Assembly (NCBI GenBank): GCA_965200045.1 | Contig: OZ241330.1 | Coordinates: 2,592,287-2,656,286, forward strand | DNA: 64,000 nucleotides | DNA from: Bin25 sp026709415 | GTDB taxonomy: Bacteria; Bacteroidota; Bacteroidia; Flavobacteriales; Flavobacteriaceae | Direction: 5' to 3' | Part shown: one piece after another, positions 35,890 through 45,991 of the stretch | How the letters are laid out: each line of letters starts with the position of its first letter | Position numbering within the stretch: the first letter of the stretch is position 1 | Notes under the pieces: generated by a model | The model's database searches: none | What the model saw: the letters and a program-made list of their open reading frames with translations, nothing else | What the model was told of the DNA's origin: nothing | Position numbers and translations under genes: made by a program

Positions 35890-38265
35890 TCAATGACTAT
35901 TCATTATCTCTTGGATTTCCTCCTGAGAAAGTACCCGATCAAAGAGGTAAAGTTCATCGATAAAACTCAGATCAGATAAGTGGTTCCATCCAATAAAATT
36001 GGGGGCTCCTGAGGCTATAGACAAAATGGAACAATTTTCCCAACTGATTAACTGACCAGCCATATCTCCAGAGTTGTCAACAGGTTCTCCATTAAAATAT
36101 ATTTGGGTTGAAGTATCTGAAACTGTAAAAGCCACATGTAACCACTCCTCCTTTGTCACATCGATGACGTGCCCATCGTTCCAAACATCTCCTCCATCTG
36201 TTCCAACATGTAATTTCATTCGTTGCTTTTCCGCATCGCCTTCTCTAAACAGTCTGAAACCAGTTGAAAGGTCATTGTTTGAACCATTCATGGGTGGACT
36301 AACAGTTAGAATGCCTGCTCTATCAGGATTTGAGCTTACTTTATACCAAAATAAACCACTGAACTGACTGGTAAAAAGATTATCGATTGGAAAGGTTAAA
36401 TACGAGTCTTCTTCACCCGCATAGGAATCCGAACCCCCTCTACTTTCACCCGCAAATTTTGGAGTCCCTACTACTGTAGGTTCTTTATTTGAATTGGCTT
36501 CCAAATAAGATTTATCAAATGACATGTATAACGTCGATTCATGATTTTTCGGAATAAATGTTCCTCCAGCGACCATCGCTACTTCTTCTGCAGAAAGTGC
36601 TTTATTGAAAAAACGCAACTCATCGATTGAACTATGATCAGATAAATGATCCCAATACGAAAATGTAGAACCCCCCGATCCTATTGTAATAATGTCACAA
36701 CCAGTCCAATCAATTGGCGATGACATATCTGAAGATCGAACTTCACTTCCATTAAAATAAATCGTATTCCTGTTCTTAGCGATGGTAAAGGCAATATGGA
36801 CCCACCCCTCTTGTGTCGCATCAATGACATCTCCATCATTCCAACTTTCACCAGCCCCTGTACCAACATTGAGTTTGATGCGTTGTTCTTCGGCATTGCC
36901 TTCTCTAAATAATCTGAATCCTTGAAAACGGTTTTCTTCATCATCTCCGATGACGATAATCCCAGCTCGATCGGGTTCAGCATTAACTTTATACCAAAAA
37001 GACCCACTAAATTCACTTGAAAGTAGATCTTCAGCCGGGTAATTTAGATACGAATTCATGGCCCCCAAATAAGATTGTCCTTGTTGACCTTCGGTATTAT
37101 AATTTGGAGTTCCTACTGGACTAGCGGCTTTACTTCCAATCAGATCGATAAAAGAACCATCAAAGGGCATGTAAAAAGACTCTCCATCATATTGGGGTGT
37201 ATAAGGATTGAATTCATTCAACATGATTTGAATGTCATTTTGATCCAATGCTTTATCGAAAATTCTTAATTCATCTATTTGACTATTGTCCGATTTATGG
37301 TTCCAATAATCAAAGGTGGGACCACCCGAACCTATAGTTAAAAATTCACAATTTGTCCAATCAATAGGAGCTGACAAATTAGCTGAGAGAATTTCGATGC
37401 CATCAAAATATATCGTACTCTTGGTTTCCGAGATGGATATGGTAATGTGAACCCATTTATCGTCGGATACATGAATGATCCCTCCATCATTCCAACTTTC
37501 ACCTGTCCCTGTGCCCACATTGAGCTTGATGCGTTGTTGGTCTGTGTTACCTTCTCTAAACAATCTAAATCCTTGAAACCGATCATCCGTATTATCCCCA
37601 ACGACTAAAATCCCTGCTCTGTCTGGATTGGGTTCCACTTTGTACCAAAAAGCGGCACTGAACTCTGGGGTATTTAAACCCTCCAGTGGAAAATTCAAAT
37701 ATGAATCGGTTGCTCCTTTATATGCATTGGCTCCTAGAAAACCACCGCCCGCAAATCCTGGTGAGCCAATTTTTTCAGCTTGTATGAAACTGAGTAAATC
37801 TAAGTAATCGACATCAAAAGGCATATAAAGCACCTCTCGATCAAACAAGGCTAAATAAGGTGGGGATTTTTGAAAATTCACTTCTCTAGTGGAGGTCTTT
37901 CCTTCCAAATCCGTGGCAGTTACTTTTAAAATGTGATTCCCATTTTTGAGATTTTTATAAATAAATTCTTTCAATACAATTCGGTAGTCTTTAAAAGAAT
38001 CAAATGAAGCTATTTGGTTATCATCTAAATTCACCCTCACTTCTTTGACTTCAACATCATCAGTGACTTTTAAGTCAATGATTAGAGTGGTTTCCTTTTC
38101 AAAGACTTTAATTTCGGCCCCTTCTACTGGGGAATTGATAGTGATTTGTGGGGCTGTTTGATCTGCATTAGGAGTAACTTCAGTTATGGGGTCTATCCCA
38201 TAATCACATGTCATCAAAAGTAAAGCCGTGATTATACCCCATCCTATTTTATATAAATTTTTCAT
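35890..38265 (-). CDS. Triple LamG/concanavalin-A-like surface lipoprotein
   Basis: 791 residues. The signal ends in the lipobox 'LLLMTC'. Residues about 40-135 form an Ig-like domain ('APQITINSPVEGAEIKVFEK', 'VTDDVEVKEVRVNLDD', 'LKVTATDLEGKTSTREV'). Three tandem LamG/concanavalin-like domains follow (about 140-345, 355-570 and 575-790), each with 'YMPFD' or 'YMSFD', 'AFWYKV.PDRAGI', 'GFRLFREG', 'RIKLNVGTG.ESWNDG' and 'IDELRIFDKAL'. Its place after susD is that of SusE-like surface glycan-binding proteins. The three domains are closely similar, so they arose by internal duplication. It probably binds the glucan for capture; the ligand is inferred from the GH144 genes that follow by 15 bp. Confidence 0.88.
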   Translation of the reverse strand: MKNLYKIGWGIITALLLMTCDYGIDPITEVTPNADQTAPQITINSPVEGAEIKVFEKETTLIIDLKVTDDVEVKEVRVNLDDNQIASFDSFKDYRIVLKEFIYKNLKNGNHILKVTATDLEGKTSTREVNFQKSPPYLALFDREVLYMPFDVDYLDLLSFIQAEKIGSPGFAGGGFLGANAYKGATDSYLNFPLEGLNTPEFSAAFWYKVEPNPDRAGILVVGDNTDDRFQGFRLFREGNTDQQRIKLNVGTGTGESWNDGGIIHVSDDKWVHITISISETKSTIYFDGIEILSANLSAPIDWTNCEFLTIGSGGPTFDYWNHKSDNSQIDELRIFDKALDQNDIQIMLNEFNPYTPQYDGESFYMPFDGSFIDLIGSKAASPVGTPNYNTEGQQGQSYLGAMNSYLNYPAEDLLSSEFSGSFWYKVNAEPDRAGIIVIGDDEENRFQGFRLFREGNAEEQRIKLNVGTGAGESWNDGDVIDATQEGWVHIAFTIAKNRNTIYFNGSEVRSSDMSSPIDWTGCDIITIGSGGSTFSYWDHLSDHSSIDELRFFNKALSAEEVAMVAGGTFIPKNHESTLYMSFDKSYLEANSNKEPTVVGTPKFAGESRGGSDSYAGEEDSYLTFPIDNLFTSQFSGLFWYKVSSNPDRAGILTVSPPMNGSNNDLSTGFRLFREGDAEKQRMKLHVGTDGGDVWNDGHVIDVTKEEWLHVAFTVSDTSTQIYFNGEPVDNSGDMAGQLISWENCSILSIASGAPNFIGWNHLSDLSFIDELYLFDRVLSQEEIQEIMNSH

Positions 38266-38285
38266 TATTCTGATTTGAAAATTAT

Positions 38286-39830
38286 TTACCTCTCGCCGAG
38301 AATAGGAAATTGATCTACTTGTGCTTGAGGATATGGTAAATAAGCCTTATCCTCGGTGAAGGTTCTGCCATCATAGCTTAATTCAGAGTTTCTACCCAAT
38401 CGAATCAGATCATAATAGCGTTTACCCCATTCCATACTCAATTCAGCATATTTTTCATTGAGTATCTCTTCGAGCGAAATATTTGTTAATAGAGGCATTT
38501 TAGCTCGTTCTCTCACCAAATTAACCGCCTGAAGTGCTGTTATACTTGAGCCCGATGCTCCTTGTTCAAGGGCTTCAGCATAAGTTAACAAAATTTCGGC
38601 GTATCGAATGATGTTAAAGTTTTTGTTGCTACCATAAGCTCGGCGACCCGGAATCAATTGGGTCGATGGGAGATAATGTTTTCCACTAGCAAAAAGAGCT
38701 CTCGCATAATCATTGATGACATCACCATCTCGAGTAGTGTTTGAAATAAAAGATGGTAATGAAACATATTTAGGATCCGCTTGTATTTCGGCGATGCCTC
38801 GATTTGTAAACAGTACACTGGTTTCCAATCGAACGGTCTCACCACGATCTAACATGAATTTAATAAACTTCATACTTGGTTCAAAAAATCCCCAACCACT
38901 GGAAGCACCATCGATTGCTGGGGTCCAGTTCTGCGGTCCATAAGGAGCATATAAATGTCCTTCACGATCCCCTTCTCCCTGACCAAAATCAGAATATTGC
39001 ATGTCAATAATACTTTCATCACTTAATTTACCAGGGGTTTTAAATAGTTGATAATAATCTGAGAATAAACTAAACCTCCCTGAATCGATGATGATAGCAC
39101 AAGCGTCTGCAACAGCTTGATAATTTCCTAATTCCTGATTGGCTAATGCTTTGATGGCCAAAGCTGTGTACAAGGTCACTCCGCCAGGTATATCGGTTCT
39201 CTCATTGGGATGCACGTCCAATAAATTGGGGATGGCTTCATCCATTTGATCCGATATATGTTGCATGACTTCATGTTGACTTGGGACAGCTTCAAGTTGT
39301 TTTAGTTCTGCTGTATTTGAAGACGTTGGAATGAAAACATCTCCCCATACTTGAGATATATGAAAAAGCATCATGGCTCGAATCACTTGAGCCTCGGCTA
39401 TGTATTGATTTCCAAGGGTTACCCCATTTTCTTCTGCTTGGTCTTGATAACGCTCTATCTGTTCTATTCCCGTGTGCGCTGAAATCACATCGACGTAGAG
39501 ATTTTCCCATAAAGAGTTATACATCCAATAATCTTTATTGTAGTTGAAAATATCCGTTTCAGCAAAATCTGGTTGATCCCCTAGACCACCAGCATTGACA
39601 TCATCCCCTCGAACGGCTATTAGCAAAGGTTGCTCCCATCCTCTAGATTGAAAAGCTTCATAAACCCCGATAAGCGAGAGGATCATATCTTCGGTTTTTG
39701 TAAAATCTGTCCCCTCAGCAAAGTTGTTGTTCAATTCTAATTCATCAAGTTTCTCTGTACAACCACTAACGATTAGAATCAAACCGAGATATAATATTTT
39801 AGTTATTGAAATACTTAAATTATTTTTCAT
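38286..39830 (-). CDS. SusD/RagB-family lipoprotein of the beta-1,2-glucan operon
   Basis: 514 residues. The signal carries the lipobox 'GLILIVSGC' with an acidic tail. SusD blocks: 'FTKTEDMILSLIGVYEAFQSRG', 'QYIAEAQVIRAMMLFHISQVWGD', 'IRYAEILLTYAEALEQGA', 'AVNLVRERAKMPLLTN', 'NEKYAELSMEWGKRYYDLIRLG' and the C-terminal 'YLPYPQAQVDQFP'. It lies 9 bp after susC and about 20 bp before the LamG gene. Together with SusC it should import sophoro-oligosaccharides made by the GH144 enzymes. Confidence 0.95.
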   Translation of the reverse strand: MKNNLSISITKILYLGLILIVSGCTEKLDELELNNNFAEGTDFTKTEDMILSLIGVYEAFQSRGWEQPLLIAVRGDDVNAGGLGDQPDFAETDIFNYNKDYWMYNSLWENLYVDVISAHTGIEQIERYQDQAEENGVTLGNQYIAEAQVIRAMMLFHISQVWGDVFIPTSSNTAELKQLEAVPSQHEVMQHISDQMDEAIPNLLDVHPNERTDIPGGVTLYTALAIKALANQELGNYQAVADACAIIIDSGRFSLFSDYYQLFKTPGKLSDESIIDMQYSDFGQGEGDREGHLYAPYGPQNWTPAIDGASSGWGFFEPSMKFIKFMLDRGETVRLETSVLFTNRGIAEIQADPKYVSLPSFISNTTRDGDVINDYARALFASGKHYLPSTQLIPGRRAYGSNKNFNIIRYAEILLTYAEALEQGASGSSITALQAVNLVRERAKMPLLTNISLEEILNEKYAELSMEWGKRYYDLIRLGRNSELSYDGRTFTEDKAYLPYPQAQVDQFPILGER

Positions 39831-39839
39831 AGTAATGGT

Positions 39840-42800
39840 CTATATTTTGATATTCACACCAAAAGTGTAGACGGCAGGTATGGGGTAGGTTTGATTATCA
39901 ACTCCATCAGAAACTTCAGGATTAAACCCATTGTAGTTAAAAACGGTCAGTGGCTTTTCAGCCGAAGCGTATATTCTTATCGGCGGTATATTTTCTAAAC
40001 CCCCTGCATTATTGAATGTATAGCCAATAGTTATGTTTTGAATTCTAAAAAAATCCCCGTCTTCTATAAACCAGGAATTCAATCTTTGATTCCATGATTT
40101 CCGAATACCAGCAGCGGATGGATAACGGTTTGTTGATCCTTCACTATGCCAACGGTTAACTGCAAAGTCCCGATCCCAGTTCGTGTCATTAGTGAAGATG
40201 ACTTCCCCTCTTTTTCGGTTCAAAATTGAATTTCCAACTTGCCCCGTTAAACTGGCCGAAAAATCCCATGACTCATAGTTGACGCCTAGATTCAAACCAA
40301 AAGTGACGTTGGGCAAAAAAGATCCTAAAACCGTTCTGTCATCATCGTTTATCGTACCGTCTCCATTGGCATCACGATATATAAAGTCTCCTGGTTCTAG
40401 TTCATTGGCTATTGCTACTGGATCCGCTTGAATTTGTGATTCATTTTGATAAACTCCAATGACTTCTCTTCCATAAAATGCAAATATGGGTTCACCGACG
40501 ATTGAACGTTGTCTAAATTCAGCGGTACCGGCATCTAAAAATGATTGTCCACCTAAATCTAAAACTTCATTATTGAGGGTTCCTACATTTCCACCAATCG
40601 CATAACTAAATTCTTGAGAAACCTGTTTTGAATAATCAAAGGCTGATTCAAATCCAGAGTTACGAATTTTACCGATGTTTTGCCTTGTTGCACCGGGAAT
40701 CAATGGGCGCTCTACTGGAATTACGGCATCTTCGGTGTCTCTGACAAAGTAATCCAATTCTAATGAAAGGGCGTTATCAAACATTCTGGCCGATAACCCA
40801 ATATTTATTTCTTCGGTCACTTCCCACTTTAGAGTTGTGAAGTCGCTGTTGGTTCTCAAACCACTGTACGATATATCTCCTAAAGCTGTCGTAACTACCG
40901 TTGAAGTAATCGATCCTTCACTCGAAGGAACTCTATCATTGCCCAATTCTCCCCAACTTCCTCTCAATTTCAAAAAGTTAATTTGATTGATTTCGGGGAA
41001 GAATAATTCTTCTGACAAAACCCAACCTATGCCAACTGTGGGGAAGTATCCCCATTTTTCCTGATATTTATTCGTTCCATCGGCTCTAAATGTTCCGTAC
41101 AAGAGATATCGGTTGTCCAAATTGTATGAGATTCTACCGAAATATGAAAGACCATATTCACGAGCTCCACCATCAAAAGTATTTGCCTCAACTATGGTCT
41201 GTGCTTGATCAATGAAATAGGCTTCTTCTCCAGAAAGAGGGAAATTCAACCCTCTTGCTTGAAGTAAGTCAACGGCTTCATCTCTGAAGGAAATGCCTCC
41301 CAAAACCGTAAGATTGTGATCTCCAAAAGAGTCGGTATAAGTTAAGGTAGTATCCCAAATTTGATTGGAAATTGAAATTTCTCTTTTTAATAGAGAGGCA
41401 TCTTGTCTTTGAAAGTTATCACCAATAAAGAAAGGTAATCTGACCTCTCTTCGATTAGTTCCCTCAAAGTGATGATTGTACGCTGTTTTGAACATCAATT
41501 TTTCACGAATCAAATCTATTTCAGCATAAAAGTTGGCCAATGCATTTCTCGTTTTAGATTGGTTTTCACTGAAATCCATCGTTGGAAAAGGATTTTGACC
41601 ACCTCTGTATCCCAAACTCTGTGCATTGGCATAGTTTTTTGGAAACACATCTTGGTCGTCTAACAAAAGAGGATCCAAAACAGGCAAAAGTGGAACGGCA
41701 TAATATGCCAAGCGCCAGGCGGAGTTCTCTGGATCGTATCTCGTAGCATTGCTAAAGACCATGCTTCCCCCAACTTTCAACCAATCATTGACTTGAAAAT
41801 CCACTTTACTTCTCAAATTGAATCGCTCATACTCATTTTTCATTTTTAAGATTCCTTCTTGTCCAAAATAGTTTGCGCTGATGGCATAAGTCGCTTGATG
41901 ACTACCTCCAATCATACTTAAATTGTGGTTTTGAATCAGGGATCGCCTGAGAATCTGATGGTACCAATCTGTATTCACATCTGGAACGCTTGGATTAACT
42001 CGGCTTCGACCGTATCGTTGCATAGCATTTAATATGAATTGTACGTCTGGATCGGATCCTGATTCCAACGCTAACGTGGTAAATTGCTCTGAATTAGCCA
42101 TTATCAATACATTCTGAGCCACTTGAAATCCAGTATAACCATTGTATGAAATTTGGGGTTTTTGATCAAGTCTTCCTGATTTTGTTTCAATAATAATTAC
42201 CCCATTAGCAGCTCTTACTCCATAAATAGCGGCTGCTGAAGCATCTTTTAGTACTGAAATTGAAGTGATATCGGAAGGGTTTAAAAAATCAACATCATCA
42301 AAGAAGGCTCCATCCACAACAAATAAAGGGGTCGAAGCTCCTAGATTATAAGAACCTACGCCTCTCACTCTTACTGTAGGTGATTGTCCCGGACTTCCAT
42401 TATTAACAATTTGCAATCCGGATACCCTCCCTTGTAAGGCTTGCATGGGTTGTCCGACCGGAGCCAAACCTAGTTCTTCAGAATCGACTGTTGTAATGGC
42501 TGAGGTAAGATCTTTGATTTTTAATTCTCCATAACCAATGACCACTACCTCATCAAGGGTTTGAGTGTCATCTTGAAGTGACACATTAATGATAGTTTGA
42601 CCGTTTATAAGCGTTTCTATCGGTAAGAAACCAACGTAACTAAAAATCAATGTTCCATTTCCAGGAACTTCAATCATATCATAGTTCCCACTAATATCGG
42701 TTTGTACACCCGTGTTAGTGTTTTTAAGAACGACACTTGCTCCTGAAAGAGGATTTCCTTGACTATCTGTAACTAATCCTGAAATCCTAATCGTATCTTG

Positions 42801-42866
42801 AGCTGTGATAACCACTGAAAACAAAACGGCTAGAGTGTACCAAAAATGGCGTATAGTAATCATCAT
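39840..42866 (-). CDS. SusC/RagA-family TonB-dependent transporter of the beta-1,2-glucan operon
   Basis: About 1008 residues from ATG 42866 (or 42863). A frame extension to 42953 exists but would put 29 non-signal residues before the signal peptide 'FWYTLAVLFSVVITAQ', so the internal start is preferred. It has a carboxypeptidase-regulatory domain ('RISGLVTDSQGNPLSGASVV'), the signature 'LDEVVVIGYGE', the plug ('LFVVDGAFFDDVDFLNPSD', 'VLKDASAAAIYGVRAANG') and a barrel ending 'FGVNIKI'. It is the first gene of the operon susC-susD-LamG-GH144-GH144. A terminator-like hairpin (42961-42980) separates it from the upstream regulator gene, so it has its own promoter, presumably activated by that regulator. 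Confidence 0.93.
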   Translation of the reverse strand: MMITIRHFWYTLAVLFSVVITAQDTIRISGLVTDSQGNPLSGASVVLKNTNTGVQTDISGNYDMIEVPGNGTLIFSYVGFLPIETLINGQTIINVSLQDDTQTLDEVVVIGYGELKIKDLTSAITTVDSEELGLAPVGQPMQALQGRVSGLQIVNNGSPGQSPTVRVRGVGSYNLGASTPLFVVDGAFFDDVDFLNPSDITSISVLKDASAAAIYGVRAANGVIIIETKSGRLDQKPQISYNGYTGFQVAQNVLIMANSEQFTTLALESGSDPDVQFILNAMQRYGRSRVNPSVPDVNTDWYHQILRRSLIQNHNLSMIGGSHQATYAISANYFGQEGILKMKNEYERFNLRSKVDFQVNDWLKVGGSMVFSNATRYDPENSAWRLAYYAVPLLPVLDPLLLDDQDVFPKNYANAQSLGYRGGQNPFPTMDFSENQSKTRNALANFYAEIDLIREKLMFKTAYNHHFEGTNRREVRLPFFIGDNFQRQDASLLKREISISNQIWDTTLTYTDSFGDHNLTVLGGISFRDEAVDLLQARGLNFPLSGEEAYFIDQAQTIVEANTFDGGAREYGLSYFGRISYNLDNRYLLYGTFRADGTNKYQEKWGYFPTVGIGWVLSEELFFPEINQINFLKLRGSWGELGNDRVPSSEGSITSTVVTTALGDISYSGLRTNSDFTTLKWEVTEEINIGLSARMFDNALSLELDYFVRDTEDAVIPVERPLIPGATRQNIGKIRNSGFESAFDYSKQVSQEFSYAIGGNVGTLNNEVLDLGGQSFLDAGTAEFRQRSIVGEPIFAFYGREVIGVYQNESQIQADPVAIANELEPGDFIYRDANGDGTINDDDRTVLGSFLPNVTFGLNLGVNYESWDFSASLTGQVGNSILNRKRGEVIFTNDTNWDRDFAVNRWHSEGSTNRYPSAAGIRKSWNQRLNSWFIEDGDFFRIQNITIGYTFNNAGGLENIPPIRIYASAEKPLTVFNYNGFNPEVSDGVDNQTYPIPAVYTFGVNIKI

Positions 42867-42960
42867 TACATATAAATACAGTTTGTACGACTCGAAATTA
42901 GGAATTGAATTTCCACAGTAGTTAACGCTATTGATACATAAAAAATACATCAAAGCCTAA

Positions 42961-42980
42961 AAGGCACTTTGAATTGCCTT
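42961..42980 (-). terminator. Hairpin after the regulator gene, before susC
   Basis: Perfect 6-bp inverted repeat AAGGCA/TGCCTT with an 8-nt loop, followed on the minus strand by TTTTAGG. It lies between the regulator stop and the susC leader. The weak T-run lowers confidence. Confidence 0.5.
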
Positions 42981-43096
42981 ATTTTAAGAATTTAAGTCAA
43001 ATCAATACCCCATCATGATTGATGAAAAAATCATTGATTGATGTAGTAATGATGAGTCCAAATCAGTTTGAAGCGAATATTCTATTATGTCATTCT

Positions 43097-45871
43097 TCAA
43101 AACATGATTAGAAATTTTGATAAATTTTTTGTTTTGTCGATATTGAGTTTCTTTCTTAACCGATATCGATGTATTTCGACCCCTCTTATCGTAATAGCCA
43201 TTAATGGAGCAATTTCTTTGGTAGAAAGATTCATCTTCAAATAAGCACAAAGCGTTAAATCTTTAGGTGTAAGGCTTGGGTATGAATGTAGTAGTCTTTC
43301 GAAAAAATCTCCATGAAGTTCTTTGAAATTCATTTCGAATCGTTTCCAATCATCGGTATCATGAATAGAATTGTTTAGTTTTTTGATAAAAGAACGATAA
43401 CGTATAGAATTTGAAAATTTATCCTCGTTCATCACCAACATATTTTTAATGTCTTGAATCAATTCATTTTTTTTTGCGATATAAAAAGTCGATTCGGTTA
43501 GCTTGTTCTGTTTAAGTCGAATTTCTCTAGTCAGTTTTTCTTTTTCAATCTCCAACTGTTTTTCATCCTGTTCCTTTTTTACTTTAAGTTGCAACTTCCT
43601 CTTTCTCTTCCGTTGATATATGAAATGTGTTAAAACAAAAGCCACTAGTCCGAATAGAATGTATAGTATTACCATAAGGTTGGACAGAGACCATGGAGGT
43701 AAGATTTTGAATTCAATCATTCTCGGATTAGAAACCTTATTATTTATTCCTACAATGGTTATGGACAAGGTATATTTACCCTTTGGGAGACCTTGAAACT
43801 CGATCGTACCATTCTCAATATATCCGGATTTTGCAACTGGACCAATTAGTCGATATCGATACCGAGGTCTGATGAGCTCAGGAGTAGCAACTTCACATGT
43901 AATTGTTTTTGAATTTCGATATGGTATTTTCAATGGCCTAGAAAATATGGAACTAGCATTGGATTCATAATGGATGGTCACAATTTCAGGGGCAATTGGT
44001 GTTTGTGGCACCCTTTTTAACAAGTGGAAATGATTTACTTGAGCAAAACCATCTTCCAAGGTTATGTAGAATATTGAATCATTGATTTGACTCATGCTTT
44101 GTGAGTCTAGGGATAATCTCTCACTTAATGGGATGTCGGAGATCAATGACTTATCGGAATCTAAATTGGTGTATAATATTTCATTGTTTAATTCATGGTC
44201 AATAAACCAATATTGGTCATCTTTAAAGTGTAGCAATTCTTTCCCCTTGAATCCTTGAAACCCTTCAAATGTTATTATTTCATCTAAAATTGGATCATAT
44301 TTAAGCCATTGACCATCACTATTGATAACAATCTGATTTTTGATATTGTATACTTTGATGTTATATTCACTTGGTATATCGTCATTGCGGTCGTATGATT
44401 GAATATTTATTATAGAGTCGTAGCTTTTGCTCATTTTCATTCTATAGATTCCCTTATAGGAATGTACTCCCCATAGCGTTTCTTTGTTTTCAAAAGCTAA
44501 CTGTTTGATAGGGAAATCAACCCCTTTTACCCTAGATACCGCCCAATTATCGGATTCTTGTTTTTGAAATCGAGCAAGACCTGTGTATGTTCCCTGAATA
44601 AATAGATTGACTTCTTCTGGTACTTTTTGAAATTGATAACCTCCAGAAATATCACTGATTTTTTTGAAGGAGTCTCCTTGAATTTTGTATGTGCCCGTAT
44701 TGTGGCCACAAAGTAAATCATCCTCTAAAATTTGCAAATCCCATACATGTCCCTGGGAGTTATTAACGAATTTCAGTTCCTCTCCCTCAATAAAAAAAAC
44801 GCCAGTATTGCTACCCAAGTATATTTTATCTTCAAACGGAGTGATATCATAGACCATTCCTAGCGCCCCCGAATTATCTGAATAATAATTTATAGGATAA
44901 TTTAGCCTAACTCTTGTTAGTCCGTTGTCTAACCCTAGCCAAAGTTGATCTTTAAATTTCAGAAGGGATAACACAGTATTGTTTAGCAATCCCGATTCTT
45001 TGTTGATGTTTTTTTCTTTATCAGATTGATGATCATACAGATAAATCCCATTTTTAATTGTTCCAAAAACTAATTTTCCTTGGCCTAAATTCAAAATTTT
45101 GTTTAATTGGTTTTTTTTGAGCTCTTCATTTAGTGGGTTGTTCCAAGGTTTCAAATTTTTTCCATCATAAAAAAAGCACCCTTCTAATTTTGTTCCTACT
45201 AACAGTCCTTCATGATATCGAATGATGTCTGTTACGTTTTTATCCAACAACAAATCTTGGTTTTTAAGAGGAATGATTTCATTGTTCTCAACCTTAAATA
45301 AGCCTTTACTATTTGTAGCTACGTATAATTTTTTGTTGAAGTTTATGAAATCGGATATGATTAAAGGCGGATTCAACACTCGAATTTTTCCGTTTTTAAA
45401 TTCATAAATAGCAGAAAAAGACCTAAAATAGATGGTATTCCCAATCGGTAATATTTCCCAAAACTCCTCGCTAGTAAACTGATAATCATTAATCAAGTGA
45501 GTAAGGGAAGAGTATTTTAGATCACCGTTACTTTCTTTGATCCAAAATCCGAATTCTTCATAAGAGCCTGTGAAAATGCTATCCCCTTTGACAACTACCG
45601 ATCGTACAATCGTTTTATTGGGTAGCTCATGTAAGCTCCAAGTCACCCCATTGAAATGCAATAGACCTCGGTTGTTTGCTACAAAAAGTTCTCCTTTTTC
45701 GTTCAAAGCTAAACCCCAATTTTTATTTCCCGCACCATAATCTAATGAACTATAATTGTATATGGGAGGATATAAGGTTTGACAAAACAGAGCATGATAA
45801 CCTAATGGACCCCATAGAATTATAAAAACAATAAGTGATTTTGAAGACTGAAGTACACTAATGGCACCCAT
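43097..45871 (-). CDS. Membrane-spanning beta-propeller/Y_Y_Y sensor with cytoplasmic LuxR-type HTH
   Basis: 924 residues. A signal/anchor segment is followed by a periplasmic sensor of two-component-type propeller repeats (about 35-620, e.g. 'NRGLLHFNGVTWSLHELPNK', 'LWLGLDNGLTRVRLNYPI'). A Y_Y_Y domain lies at about 650-715 ('RPRYRYRLIGPV', 'GLPKGKYTLSITIVG'), a single TM helix at about 720-742 ('LMVILYILFGLVAFVLTHFI') and a charged coiled coil at about 745-800. The C-terminal HTH of LuxR/GerE type ('LTPKDLTLCAYLKMNLSTKEIAPLM', 'GVEIHRYRLRKKLNID') ends at residue 924. There is no histidine kinase or receiver, so it resembles one-component sensors beside SusC/D operons. It likely senses oligosaccharide in the periplasm and activates the downstream susC operon. 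Its promoter lies in 45872-45926. Confidence 0.9.
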   Translation of the reverse strand: MGAISVLQSSKSLIVFIILWGPLGYHALFCQTLYPPIYNYSSLDYGAGNKNWGLALNEKGELFVANNRGLLHFNGVTWSLHELPNKTIVRSVVVKGDSIFTGSYEEFGFWIKESNGDLKYSSLTHLINDYQFTSEEFWEILPIGNTIYFRSFSAIYEFKNGKIRVLNPPLIISDFINFNKKLYVATNSKGLFKVENNEIIPLKNQDLLLDKNVTDIIRYHEGLLVGTKLEGCFFYDGKNLKPWNNPLNEELKKNQLNKILNLGQGKLVFGTIKNGIYLYDHQSDKEKNINKESGLLNNTVLSLLKFKDQLWLGLDNGLTRVRLNYPINYYSDNSGALGMVYDITPFEDKIYLGSNTGVFFIEGEELKFVNNSQGHVWDLQILEDDLLCGHNTGTYKIQGDSFKKISDISGGYQFQKVPEEVNLFIQGTYTGLARFQKQESDNWAVSRVKGVDFPIKQLAFENKETLWGVHSYKGIYRMKMSKSYDSIINIQSYDRNDDIPSEYNIKVYNIKNQIVINSDGQWLKYDPILDEIITFEGFQGFKGKELLHFKDDQYWFIDHELNNEILYTNLDSDKSLISDIPLSERLSLDSQSMSQINDSIFYITLEDGFAQVNHFHLLKRVPQTPIAPEIVTIHYESNASSIFSRPLKIPYRNSKTITCEVATPELIRPRYRYRLIGPVAKSGYIENGTIEFQGLPKGKYTLSITIVGINNKVSNPRMIEFKILPPWSLSNLMVILYILFGLVAFVLTHFIYQRKRKRKLQLKVKKEQDEKQLEIEKEKLTREIRLKQNKLTESTFYIAKKNELIQDIKNMLVMNEDKFSNSIRYRSFIKKLNNSIHDTDDWKRFEMNFKELHGDFFERLLHSYPSLTPKDLTLCAYLKMNLSTKEIAPLMAITIRGVEIHRYRLRKKLNIDKTKNLSKFLIMF

Positions 45872-45926
45872 TTTATGGATAGAGTTAATGTATTCAATTT
45901 ACAATTTTTTAAAATGATCGCGCGCT

Positions 45927-45948
45927 AAAAACTAATCCGAAAGATTAA
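45927..45948 (-). terminator. Terminator after the tra operon
   Basis: Minus strand: TAATC-TTTCG-GATTA followed by GTTTTT. The 5-bp stem (45933-45937 with 45943-45947) plus T-run lies about 45 bp after the traO stop and before the regulator gene, so it should separate transfer-gene from sugar-operon transcription. Confidence 0.55.
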
Positions 45949-45991
45949 TGAAGCCCTCAATTAGTTTGATCATAACTATTATTCAAAGCCT

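Noticed and set aside
43002..43250. 82-codon minus-strand frame overlapping the regulator end
   Set aside because: It lies in another frame over the conserved HTH coding region; no independent features.
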